NCBI GenBank assembly: GCA_903857685.1 | Contig: CAIOFO010000010.1 | Location: forward strand, 1-64,000 | Length of the DNA stretch: 64,000 bases | Direction of reading: 5' to 3' | DNA from: an uncultured Alphaproteobacteria bacterium | GTDB taxonomy: Bacteria; Pseudomonadota; Alphaproteobacteria; Micropepsales; Micropepsaceae | Shown: in pieces, positions 16,894 through 24,897 of the stretch | Position numbering within the stretch: position 1 is the first letter of the stretch | Layout: the number at the start of each line of letters is the position of its first letter | Position numbers and translations under genes: made by a program | Notes under the pieces: generated by a model | The model's database searches: none | Seen by the model: only the letters and a program-made list of their open reading frames with translations | Told to the model about the DNA's origin: nothing

Positions 16894-18378
16894 ATGGCGG
16901 AGAATTTCAAACGTTACGGCCATTATATCGGGGGCAAGGAAGTTCCTCCGGCGGACGGCGTTTATTTTCCGACAGAAGATCCCTACACCGGCAAAGCCTG
17001 GGCGGAAATCGCGCGCGGACGTGAAGCGGACGCGAATGCAGCGGTTGCCTCGGCGCACGGGGCCTTTATCGATGGTGCCTGGCCCGCCATGACAGCCACC
17101 GAGCGCGGCAAGTTGCTGCGTAAGGTGGGCGATCTGATCATCGCCAAGGCGGAGCGGCTGGCGGCTATTGAGCGCCGCGACAACGGCAAGCTTGCCGCCG
17201 AAGTCAGCAGGCAGATCCGCTACATGGCGGAATATTTCTATTATTACGCCGGCATGGCCGACAAGATCGAGGGAAAGGTCATCCCGACCGACAAGCATGG
17301 CGTATTCGCCTATACCAAGAATGAACCCAAGGGCGTGGTCGCGATCATCACCCCCTGGAATTCGCCGCTGACCCTGACAAGCTGGAAGCTGGCGCCGGCG
17401 CTGGCGGCGGGCTGCACTGCGGTGGTCAAGCCCTCCGAGTTCACGTCCGCCTCGATGGTGGAATTCGCAGCCTTGTTCAAGGAGGCCGGTTTTCCCGACG
17501 GTGTGGTCAATGTCGTCACCGGCTTCGGCGCCGAAGTCGGTGTGCCATTGGTGTCTCACCCCGATGTCGCGCATGTCGGTTTCACCGGCGGCGAGGCTGC
17601 CGGCATCGCGATCTATCAGCTTGCGGCCAAGGGTCTGAAAACCGTTACGCTGGAGCTGGGCGGCAAATCCCCCAATATCGTGTTCGACGACGCCGATCTC
17701 GACCAGGCCGTCAAAGGCGTGGTTTCGGGCATTTTTGCGGCGGCGGGTCAGACCTGCGTGGCCGGCTCGCGCCTGCTGGTGCAGGAAAACATCCATGACG
17801 AATTTGTGGCCCGGCTGGTGGCTTTTGTGAAAGACGCCAAGCTGGGCGATCCGGGCCTTGCCGAGACGCAGATCGGCCCGATCGCCACACGGCCGCAGTT
17901 CGACAAGATCATGTCCTATATCGCCATCGCCAAGGGCGAGGGCGCCTTATGCGTCCTGGGGGGAAAATCGCGGCCCGATCTGGGCGCCGGCCAGTTCGTC
18001 GAACCCACAATCTTCACCGGTGTCGACAACAAGATGCGCATTGCCCAGGAAGAAGTGTTCGGCCCTGTCCTCAGTGTCATCAAATTCAAGGATGCGGACG
18101 ACGCAATCAAGATCGGCAATGATGTGCTGTATGGCTTGGCCGCCGGCGTCTGGACCAAGAGCCTGGATCGCGCCATGAAGCTGGCTGACAAGCTGCTGGC
18201 GGGCAATATCTGGGTCAACAATTACCGCGCCACCAGCTTCACGTCGCCATTCGGCGGGTTCAAGCGATCGGGCGTTGGCCGGGAATCCGGCACCAATGCG
18301 ATGGACGAATTCTTCGAAGTCAAATGCGTCTGGATCTCGACTGATCTGGACGTCCCCAACCCCTTTATCCGGCGCTAG
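16894..18378 (+). CDS. NAD(P)+-dependent aldehyde dehydrogenase
   Basis: This 494-residue classical aldehyde dehydrogenase has Asn in the TPWNSPL motif, Glu254 (VTLELGGKSPN) as general base and Cys288 (AAGQTCVAGSR) as nucleophile. The C-terminal WVNNYRATSFTSPFGGFKRS segment is complete. It oxidises an aldehyde to a free acid. It begins 6 bases after the acylating dehydrogenase stop, without an obvious ribosome site, and 8 bases separate it from the CoA-transferase. Two aldehyde dehydrogenases of different chemistry in one operon suggest either two aldehyde intermediates or two fates of one aldehyde. Confidence 0.9.
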   Translation: MAENFKRYGHYIGGKEVPPADGVYFPTEDPYTGKAWAEIARGREADANAAVASAHGAFIDGAWPAMTATERGKLLRKVGDLIIAKAERLAAIERRDNGKLAAEVSRQIRYMAEYFYYYAGMADKIEGKVIPTDKHGVFAYTKNEPKGVVAIITPWNSPLTLTSWKLAPALAAGCTAVVKPSEFTSASMVEFAALFKEAGFPDGVVNVVTGFGAEVGVPLVSHPDVAHVGFTGGEAAGIAIYQLAAKGLKTVTLELGGKSPNIVFDDADLDQAVKGVVSGIFAAAGQTCVAGSRLLVQENIHDEFVARLVAFVKDAKLGDPGLAETQIGPIATRPQFDKIMSYIAIAKGEGALCVLGGKSRPDLGAGQFVEPTIFTGVDNKMRIAQEEVFGPVLSVIKFKDADDAIKIGNDVLYGLAAGVWTKSLDRAMKLADKLLAGNIWVNNYRATSFTSPFGGFKRSGVGRESGTNAMDEFFEVKCVWISTDLDVPNPFIRR

Positions 18379-18386
18379 GAGGAACG

Positions 18387-19589
18387 ATGACGGCTCCCCT
18401 TGCCGGAATTCGCGTTATCGATGTCACCAATGTGCTGGCGGGGCCTTTCTGCACCTATCAGCTTGCGTTGCTGGGCGCCGACGTGATCAAGGCGGAAACG
18501 CCGGGCACCGGCGACCTGGCACGCCAGCTTGGCGCCGATCCCAAGCTCAGCAAGATACATATGGGCGCCTCGTTCCTGGCGCAGAATGCGGGCAAGCGGT
18601 CCATCACGATCAATCTGAAATCCGAAGGCGGAAAGGAAATTTTCCGGCGGCTGGTCAAACAGGCGCATGTGGTGGTTGAGAATTTCCGTCCCGGGGTAAT
18701 GGACCGGCTGGGCGTGGGTTATGAGGCCCTGAAAAAAATCAATCCCAAGCTGGTCTATTGCGCCTTGTCGGGTTTTGGCCAGGACGGACCGATGCGGGAT
18801 GCCCCGGCTTATGACCAGATTATCCAGGGGCTGTCGGGCGCCATGAGCATCACGGGCGACCAGGAGAGCGCCCCGTTGCGCGTGGGTTACCCCGTTTGCG
18901 ACAGCGTCGGCGGGATTACTGCCGCATTCGCCATCGCCGCCGCCCTGGTGGGGCAGGAACGTGGCGGGGAAGGTCGCTTCATCGATGTCGCCATGCTGGA
19001 TTCGACCATCGCCACCATGGGCTGGGTAGTGTCCAACTATCTGATCACCGGCCAGGTGCCCATTCCCATGGGCAACGACAATTTTACCGCCGCGCCGTCC
19101 GGAACCTTCAAGACCGGCGATGGGCTGCTGAATATTTCGGCCAACAAGCAGGAGCAGTTTTTGGCGCTTACCGAAGTAATCGGCCGGGCCAAGCTCGCGG
19201 TCGACCCGCGCTTTTCCGAACGTGAAGCGCGCAAGAAAAATCGTCAGGCACTGACCGATGAAATAGAGCCCGTGCTGGCGACGCGCAGCGCTGCAGAATG
19301 GGAGATCGCCTTCAACAAGGCCGGCATCCCGGCAGGCCGCGTCCTCAGCGTGCCGGAGGCATTGACGCTGCCAAATACCAGGCACCGTAAATTGCTGCGC
19401 ACGGTCGAGGGCACCAAGGGGTTAGACCGGCCGCTCACCGTGATGAATGGTGGCTATATTGTGTCGGATTGCGATGACGCGTCAAAATTGCCGCCACCCG
19501 GGCTGGGCGAGCATACCGAGCAGATCATGGCGGAGCTGGGCTATTCTCCCGCAGAGATCGCGCAAAGCCGAGAGAGCAAAGAGATATGA
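18387..19589 (+). CDS. CaiB/BaiF class III CoA-transferase
   Basis: This 400-residue class III CoA-transferase moves CoA between carboxylic acids through an aspartyl-CoA intermediate. The likely catalytic Asp205 lies in the FIDVAMLDST motif, matching Asp169 of formyl-CoA transferase. The N-terminal IRVIDVTNVLAGPFCTYQLA and the NLKSEGGKEIFRRLVKQAHVV segments are typical. A strong taggagg site precedes the ATG. The stop overlaps the start of the citryl-CoA-lyase-like gene (ATGA), so translation is coupled. That makes it likely that the transferase loads a polycarboxylate with CoA for the lyase. Confidence 0.9.
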   Translation: MTAPLAGIRVIDVTNVLAGPFCTYQLALLGADVIKAETPGTGDLARQLGADPKLSKIHMGASFLAQNAGKRSITINLKSEGGKEIFRRLVKQAHVVVENFRPGVMDRLGVGYEALKKINPKLVYCALSGFGQDGPMRDAPAYDQIIQGLSGAMSITGDQESAPLRVGYPVCDSVGGITAAFAIAAALVGQERGGEGRFIDVAMLDSTIATMGWVVSNYLITGQVPIPMGNDNFTAAPSGTFKTGDGLLNISANKQEQFLALTEVIGRAKLAVDPRFSEREARKKNRQALTDEIEPVLATRSAAEWEIAFNKAGIPAGRVLSVPEALTLPNTRHRKLLRTVEGTKGLDRPLTVMNGGYIVSDCDDASKLPPPGLGEHTEQIMAELGYSPAEIAQSRESKEI

Positions 19590-20419
19590 GCGAAAAAACC
19601 CCCGAAGAATTGCTGGCAGAGGCCAAGGCCTATTGGACCACCAGTATCATCGATATTCATCCCGGCAAGATCGCCATGCGCGGTTATCCGATCCAGGACC
19701 TGATCGGAAAAATCACCTTTCCGCAGATGATCTGGCTGATGCTGCGCGGCGACCTGCCGAACGCAATGCAGGCAAAATTGCTGGACGCCGCCCTGGTGGC
19801 GTCGGTTGATCACGGGCCGCACGCCCCGTCCATTGCCATCGCCCGCATGGCGGCGACGACCGGCGTCGAACTCAACAATGTCATGGCGTCGGCCATCAAT
19901 GTCCTGGGTACCGTGCATGGCGGCGCGGGGCAGGAATGCATGCAGTTGTACGAGATCATTGCTGCAAATCCCAAGTCGGAAAAAGACCTTCCCGGCGCCG
20001 TGGATGATGCGCTGGCCGAGTTTGTCGCGGAGCATGGAAAGATCATCCCGGGTTTCGGTCATCGTTTTCATCCCATTGATCCACGCTGCGCGCCGCTGTT
20101 TGCCCTCATTGACCAGGCCCGCGAGGCCGGTGTGGTAACGGGGCGTTATGCCGTTATCGGCAGGGAGGTCGAAGCGGGCATCAAGCGGCGCAGCGGCAAG
20201 CCCATCCCGATGAACATAGACGGCATTACGGCGGTGATTTTCTGCGAGCTGGGCTTTGCGCCGCCATTGGGGCGCGGTCTTTTCATTCTTTCACGGTCTG
20301 TCGGCATCCTCTCCCATGCCTGGGAAGAGATCAGCCATGGATCGCGCATGAAGGGCCCGATGCCCAAATCCATTCCCTATACCTATGACGGACCAAAAGG
20401 CCCGCGCAAACCCGAATAG
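19586..20419 (+). CDS. Citryl-CoA lyase-like protein (citrate synthase fold)
   Basis: This 277-residue protein resembles the citrate-synthase-like lyase domain of ATP-citrate lyase and the free citryl-CoA lyase subunit. All three catalytic positions are present: His111 (GTVHGGAGQE), His159 (PGFGHRFHP) and Asp212 (NIDGITAV). It is shorter than citrate synthase, fitting a lyase or aldol-type CoA enzyme without the large N-terminal domain. Next to a class III CoA-transferase it probably cleaves, or forms, a 3-hydroxy-acyl-CoA such as citryl-, citramalyl- or malyl-CoA into an oxo acid and an acyl-CoA. Which one is unknown. Confidence 0.83.
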   Translation: MSEKTPEELLAEAKAYWTTSIIDIHPGKIAMRGYPIQDLIGKITFPQMIWLMLRGDLPNAMQAKLLDAALVASVDHGPHAPSIAIARMAATTGVELNNVMASAINVLGTVHGGAGQECMQLYEIIAANPKSEKDLPGAVDDALAEFVAEHGKIIPGFGHRFHPIDPRCAPLFALIDQAREAGVVTGRYAVIGREVEAGIKRRSGKPIPMNIDGITAVIFCELGFAPPLGRGLFILSRSVGILSHAWEEISHGSRMKGPMPKSIPYTYDGPKGPRKPE

Positions 20420-20437
20420 CGAGTTGAGGAGCTTAAG

Positions 20438-22195
20438 ATGCAAGAGTTGGTTTCAAAGCAGCTGGTAAAATACCTGGAAGGGCGCGGCGTCACGCATATT
20501 TTTGGCCTGTGTGGCCATACCAATATCGCGGTCTTGACCGAGATCGGAAAAAGCTCGATCCGCTTCGTCAATTCGCGCCACGAGCAGATCGCGGCGCATG
20601 CCGCCGATGGCTATGCCCGTGTGACGAAAAAGGCCAGCGTCGTGCTCTCCCATCTTGGACCGGGACTGACCAACGCCGCCACCGGCGTCGCGACGGCGGC
20701 GCTGGATTCCATACCGATGGTGGTGATTGCCGGGGACATTCCCAGTCACTATTACGGCAAGAACCCGCATCAGGAAATCAATTTGCACTCGGACGCCGCC
20801 CAGTTCGAGATCTACAAACCTTTTGTAAAGCGCGCATGGCGCGTGGAACGGGCCGATCTGCTGCCCGACATCATCGACAAGGCGTTCCACTTGGCCGAAA
20901 GCGGTCGCCCCGGACCGGTACTGGTATCCGTGCCGATGGATATTTTCTCTGCCAAGATCGACACCGCCCTTTTCGAGCGCATCAAGCCCAATGCAATGTC
21001 CTATGCCAAACCGTCACTGGATGAGACGGTGGCGGAAAAGATCGTCGCCATTCTGCTCGCCGCCAAGAAGCCGCTGATCTATGCCGGCGGCGGCGTCATG
21101 CTGGCGGATGCGAATGCCGAACTGGCGCAATTTGTCGACCGGCTGGGAATTCCCGTGGCGCATTCGCTGATGGGCAAAGGCGTATTGCCGGACGATCATC
21201 CCTTCGTGCTGGGCATGACCGGTTTCTGGGGCACCCAATACATCAATGATTCCTGCCGCACCGCCGACGTCATTCTGGCTTTGGGTACGCGCTTCTGCGA
21301 AGCCGATTGCAGCTCCTTTGACCCGGAATATACCTTTGCCATTCCGCCGACCCGCCTGATTCATATCGACATCGATCCGGCCGAAATCGGCCGCAATTAT
21401 CCGGTCGAGATCGGCGCCGTCGCGGACCTGAAACAGGCGCTGGTGGCGCTCAATCGCATCGCCAAGAAAGCCGCGCCGGACGGGCGGCGCAATGAGCCGC
21501 TGCGCAAGGAAATTGCCGCCTATCGTGCGGAGTTCAAAGCGAGCCGCGCCGAAGCCGAAACATCCAGCCAGTTCCCGATGCGCCCGGAACGCATTCTGGC
21601 GGATGTGCGCGCCGTGCTGCCGCGCGACGCAATCATTACCACCGATGTCGGCTGGAACAAGAACGGCGTGGGACAGCAATTTCCCGTCTACACGCCGGGT
21701 TCGGTCCTGACACCGGGCGGTTATGCCACCATGGGCTTCGGCGCGCCGGCGGCGATCGGCGCCAAAATCGCGGCTCCCGACAAGGTTGTTGTCTCACTGG
21801 TCGGAGACGGCGGTTTTGGGCAGAACCCTGCCTTGCTCGCCACCGCCTTTGAAGAAGACACGGCAGTCGTGTGGATCATCATGAACAACCGCGCCTTTGG
21901 AACCATTGCCGGGCTGCAAAAGGCGCATTACGGCACCACGACAGGCACGGTCTTCGAGAAGAATGGCACGCCCTATTCGCCGGATTTTGCTGCCGTCGCG
22001 AGGGCTTACGGCATAGACGGTGTGCGCATTGAATCGGCGGATCAGTTCAAGCCCGCGCTGGAAGCGGCCATCAAGGCCAATGTGCCATATGTACTGGACG
22101 TGACCATGGAGAATGCGCCGGTTCCCACCTCCGGCCATTGGAACATCATGGATATCTATTCCCCGGGCAGGAAGGTCCACCACGTTTCCACCTGA
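20438..22195 (+). CDS. ThDP-dependent enzyme, acetolactate synthase-like
   Basis: This 585-residue member of the ThDP-dependent 2-oxoacid decarboxylase/carboligase superfamily has three domains. The catalytic Glu49 sits in SRHEQIAAHAADGYAR; the middle domain contains MLADANAELAQFVDRLGIPV; the ThDP/Mg motif is GDGGFGQNPALLATA followed by IIMNN. It decarboxylates or ligates a 2-oxo acid. The sequence does not match sulfoacetaldehyde acetyltransferase, oxalyl-CoA decarboxylase or glyoxylate carboligase closely enough to choose one. The gagg site precedes the ATG by a normal distance. After the lyase gene it could take the released 2-oxo acid to an aldehyde for the two dehydrogenases upstream. 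Confidence 0.85.
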   Translation: MQELVSKQLVKYLEGRGVTHIFGLCGHTNIAVLTEIGKSSIRFVNSRHEQIAAHAADGYARVTKKASVVLSHLGPGLTNAATGVATAALDSIPMVVIAGDIPSHYYGKNPHQEINLHSDAAQFEIYKPFVKRAWRVERADLLPDIIDKAFHLAESGRPGPVLVSVPMDIFSAKIDTALFERIKPNAMSYAKPSLDETVAEKIVAILLAAKKPLIYAGGGVMLADANAELAQFVDRLGIPVAHSLMGKGVLPDDHPFVLGMTGFWGTQYINDSCRTADVILALGTRFCEADCSSFDPEYTFAIPPTRLIHIDIDPAEIGRNYPVEIGAVADLKQALVALNRIAKKAAPDGRRNEPLRKEIAAYRAEFKASRAEAETSSQFPMRPERILADVRAVLPRDAIITTDVGWNKNGVGQQFPVYTPGSVLTPGGYATMGFGAPAAIGAKIAAPDKVVVSLVGDGGFGQNPALLATAFEEDTAVVWIIMNNRAFGTIAGLQKAHYGTTTGTVFEKNGTPYSPDFAAVARAYGIDGVRIESADQFKPALEAAIKANVPYVLDVTMENAPVPTSGHWNIMDIYSPGRKVHHVST

Positions 22196-22244
22196 ATTAG
22201 ACGGGGCCTTTTTCCTTCGGTATAAGGGATCAGGAGATGGCAGT

Positions 22245-24140
22245 ATGCGACGATCCATAGCGACGGTTTCACTCAGCGGCACGCTGGAGGAGAAACTGGA
22301 GTCTGTCGCTGCTGCCGGGTTTGACGCCGTCCACATTTCAGACAGCGATATCCTCTACTATGGGGATACGCCGCATTCCGTGAAAAGCTTGGCTGGCGAC
22401 CTTGGCCTTGCGATCGATGCTTATCAACCGCTGCGTGATCTTGAAGGCTTGGACGATCAGGCTTTTCGCAAGAACCTGGACCGGATCAAGCGCAAATTCG
22501 ACCTGATGGCGGAATTGGGCGCTCCGCTTGCCTTGATATCCGCCTCGACCCTGACGTCAAGTTCGAGCGATCATGAGCGCATTGCCGCGCAACTGCGCAC
22601 GGTCGCGGAATTGGCGGCGCAGCGGGACATCAGGCTGGCATATGGTGCACTGAGCTGGGCGGCCCATATCCGCGACGTGGCGCAGGCCTGGGAAATCGTT
22701 CAGCGTGTCGGCAGCCCCCAGCTTGATCTGTTCATCAACGCCTTTCAGATGTTGGCGACGGGGACAACGTCTCAGAATCTTCGCGAAATCCCGGGTGCCC
22801 GAATTGCAGCCGTCCTGCTCGCGGACGCGCCCCTGGTGACGATCGATCCGGTGAGCAAAAATCGGTTCTACAGCTGCTTTCCGGGCGAAGGGGACCTGGA
22901 CCTGACGGCATTCGTTCAGGCGGTTCTGAAGACAGACTATACCGGAGCGCTCACGCTTGAAGTCTTCAATGAGGCATTTCGCAGTTCTTCTTCCCGCCAG
23001 ATTGCCGATGACGGCATGCGCTCGCTGCGTCTGCTTGAGGAGAATGTGCGGCTTGCGACATCGGGGGATCAGGCGAAGGTCGCATTGTTCGATCCGCCGC
23101 CGCCCGCGAAGGTGTCCGGCGTGGAATTCCTGGAATTTGCCGCTTCCGGCGCGGATGCCGAGGCGCTGGACAGTTGGTTCACCAGCTTTGGTTTTCACAA
23201 GCTGGGCAAGCATCGCAGCAAGAACGTATTTTTGTACCGCAACGGCCGCGTCAACCTGGCGCTGAATTCCGAACCCGACTCATTCGCGCACTCCTATTAC
23301 CTGATGCACGGGCCATCGGTCTGCGCTATCGGCCTGCGTACCGACGATGATCAGCGTGCCCTGTCACGCGCGCTGACGTTTAACGCAACGCGGTATGAAG
23401 GGCGTGTCGGGCCCAACGAGCTCAGTATTCCGGCCATTCGCGGCCTGGACGGCAGCTTGATATATTTCGTCGCTGAGCATGACGCCAAGAATCTCTATGA
23501 AATAGAGTTTGCCATCGAGCCGTCCAAGGACGGCTCGAACGCCTTGCTTGAGGCTGTTGATCATCTGGCGTTGTCGCTCCCCTCCGGCCAGATGGATTCG
23601 CGGGTCTTGTTCTATCGCGCCGTGCTGGGTTTCGAGGCGGATGCAACCTTCCTTCTGGCCGATCCCAACGGATTGGTGAAAAGCCGCGCGGTGTCTTCCC
23701 GGGGACATTCCGTGCGCATCCCGCTCAATACCTCGGTGGGTCAACTTACCGGGACGGCGCGCCAGGTCAGCACGCAAGGCGGGGCGGCCGTTCATCATGT
23801 GGCTTTTGAGTGTGACGATATTTTCGCCACGGTGGCTTCGCTGCGCAAATCGGGCGCCAGGCTGCTCGATATTCCGGCGAATTATTATGAGGACCTGGCG
23901 GCGCGCTTCGATCTGAAAGATGAATTCACCGCCAAATTGAAAAGCGCGCATATCCTTTACGACCGGATCGGCAAGGGCGAATTTCTGCACGTCTACAGCG
24001 AACCTTTTCAGGACCGCTTCTTTTTCGAGTTTGTCCAGCGCACCGACGGATATGACGAATATGGCGCCGCCAACGCTCCGTTCCGCATGGCCGCCATTGC
24101 CCGGCTGCAACGCGCCCGCGACAGACTCAATGTGATGTAA
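22245..24140 (+). CDS. QsuB/QuiC1-like fusion (TIM barrel + HPPD-like VOC) with degenerate dehydratase metal site
   Basis: At 631 residues this has the length and layout of QsuB/QuiC1 3-dehydroshikimate dehydratase: a TIM barrel (1-270, opening RRSIATVSLSGTLEEKLE) and a 4-hydroxyphenylpyruvate-dioxygenase-like VOC part (290-631). The four metal ligands of Pseudomonas QuiC1 are, as I recall, Glu134, Asp165, Gln191 and Glu239. Here the same positions are Gly134, Asn165, Leu191 and Glu239, and the nearby His168 is Gln. The barrel therefore should not bind Mg the normal way. The VOC half keeps its triad His440, His518 and Glu595. The ATG at 22245 has caggag upstream. It may be a dioxygenase-type enzyme or a regulatory relic; it is unlikely to be an ordinary dehydratase. 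Confidence 0.82.
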   Translation: MRRSIATVSLSGTLEEKLESVAAAGFDAVHISDSDILYYGDTPHSVKSLAGDLGLAIDAYQPLRDLEGLDDQAFRKNLDRIKRKFDLMAELGAPLALISASTLTSSSSDHERIAAQLRTVAELAAQRDIRLAYGALSWAAHIRDVAQAWEIVQRVGSPQLDLFINAFQMLATGTTSQNLREIPGARIAAVLLADAPLVTIDPVSKNRFYSCFPGEGDLDLTAFVQAVLKTDYTGALTLEVFNEAFRSSSSRQIADDGMRSLRLLEENVRLATSGDQAKVALFDPPPPAKVSGVEFLEFAASGADAEALDSWFTSFGFHKLGKHRSKNVFLYRNGRVNLALNSEPDSFAHSYYLMHGPSVCAIGLRTDDDQRALSRALTFNATRYEGRVGPNELSIPAIRGLDGSLIYFVAEHDAKNLYEIEFAIEPSKDGSNALLEAVDHLALSLPSGQMDSRVLFYRAVLGFEADATFLLADPNGLVKSRAVSSRGHSVRIPLNTSVGQLTGTARQVSTQGGAAVHHVAFECDDIFATVASLRKSGARLLDIPANYYEDLAARFDLKDEFTAKLKSAHILYDRIGKGEFLHVYSEPFQDRFFFEFVQRTDGYDEYGAANAPFRMAAIARLQRARDRLNVM

Positions 24141-24149
24141 GCCGCCGGG

Positions 24150-24896
24150 TCAGTCGGCGCGGTCCCAGTCATTTGCCGCCGCGATATCCTTTCCGCCGAT
24201 GAGCGGCTGCGGCAGCCGGCCGTAGCGGGGACGGGCGCGGAAATCCTTGTGCAGAAAAAGCGATGTGGCACAACGATACCAGCGCAGCGGCCGGAAATCG
24301 TGAAAATCCACCTGAATCAGGTCCGCCGCGCGCAGCAGGGCGGTGGTGTTGGGATACCAGTCTGCGTTGTCCAGAAGGATGAAGCCGCCGGGCTTCAAGA
24401 GCTTCAAGGCGGCTTTGGCGCAGCGATAACGGCTTGCGCTGGCGTCAACGATCACCGCGTCAAAGCTGCGGCCCAGCGCCGCCATGTCATCGGTGATGCG
24501 TTCCGCCGTGGTGGAACGGATTTCTGCATTCGGAAAGCCGTTGGAATCCAGGATGCGCGCCCATTCCGCATCGGTTTCCAAGGTGACGACGGATTTGGCG
24601 CGCTGACTCCAGAATTCAGTCGAATGGCCGCCGCCGAGTTCCAGCAGGTCGAAAGCCGTCAAATCCAGCCCCATCAGGTATTCGATCAGGCCATAGGACA
24701 TCATCGGAATGACGCGTTCGTCGCCCAGGACGCAGATGCCGGTTTCCAGCGATTTGCGAAAGCCCAGTCCGTGACTGAGAATGTTCAGGGCGGAAGCCTC
24801 GAACATGGCGGCCTCCGGCATTTCCACACAGTCCAGCCGATTGCGGACCTGGTCGCCCGATTGCGCGGTATCCTGGGATGCACGGTTCCAGAACAT
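24150..24896 (-). CDS. Class I SAM-dependent methyltransferase-like protein
   Basis: This 248-residue protein has a Rossmann-like SAM site: DLLELGGGHSTEFW as motif I, VVTLETDAEW with the acidic strand-2 end, FDAVIVDAS as motif II and LKPGGFILLDNADWYP as motif III. The acceptor is unknown. It starts 1 base after the stop of the TPR/2-oxoglutarate oxygenase gene, so the two are co-transcribed and may act on the same target. It converges on the QuiC1-like gene with 9 bases between stops. Confidence 0.75.
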   Translation of the reverse strand: MFWNRASQDTAQSGDQVRNRLDCVEMPEAAMFEASALNILSHGLGFRKSLETGICVLGDERVIPMMSYGLIEYLMGLDLTAFDLLELGGGHSTEFWSQRAKSVVTLETDAEWARILDSNGFPNAEIRSTTAERITDDMAALGRSFDAVIVDASASRYRCAKAALKLLKPGGFILLDNADWYPNTTALLRAADLIQVDFHDFRPLRWYRCATSLFLHKDFRARPRYGRLPQPLIGGKDIAAANDWDRAD

Positions 24897-24897
24897 T

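Noticed and set aside
16099-17796. 565-codon open frame on the minus strand
   Set aside because: It lies fully antisense to two aldehyde dehydrogenase genes with all catalytic motifs; its translation is rich in His, Arg and Gly with no domain. It is a GC-rich shadow.
20438-22195. Sulfoacetaldehyde acetyltransferase, and a sulfonate pathway with the SauS-like dehydrogenase and SauU-like carrier
   Set aside because: The ThDP enzyme lacks the Xsc-type sequence features I know, and no sulfonate ligase, phosphotransacetylase or sulfite exporter is present.
18387-22195. Oxalate system (formyl-CoA transferase plus oxalyl-CoA decarboxylase)
   Set aside because: Family levels match, but the ThDP enzyme does not resemble oxalyl-CoA decarboxylase closely, and the citryl-CoA-lyase-like gene inside the unit has no role there.
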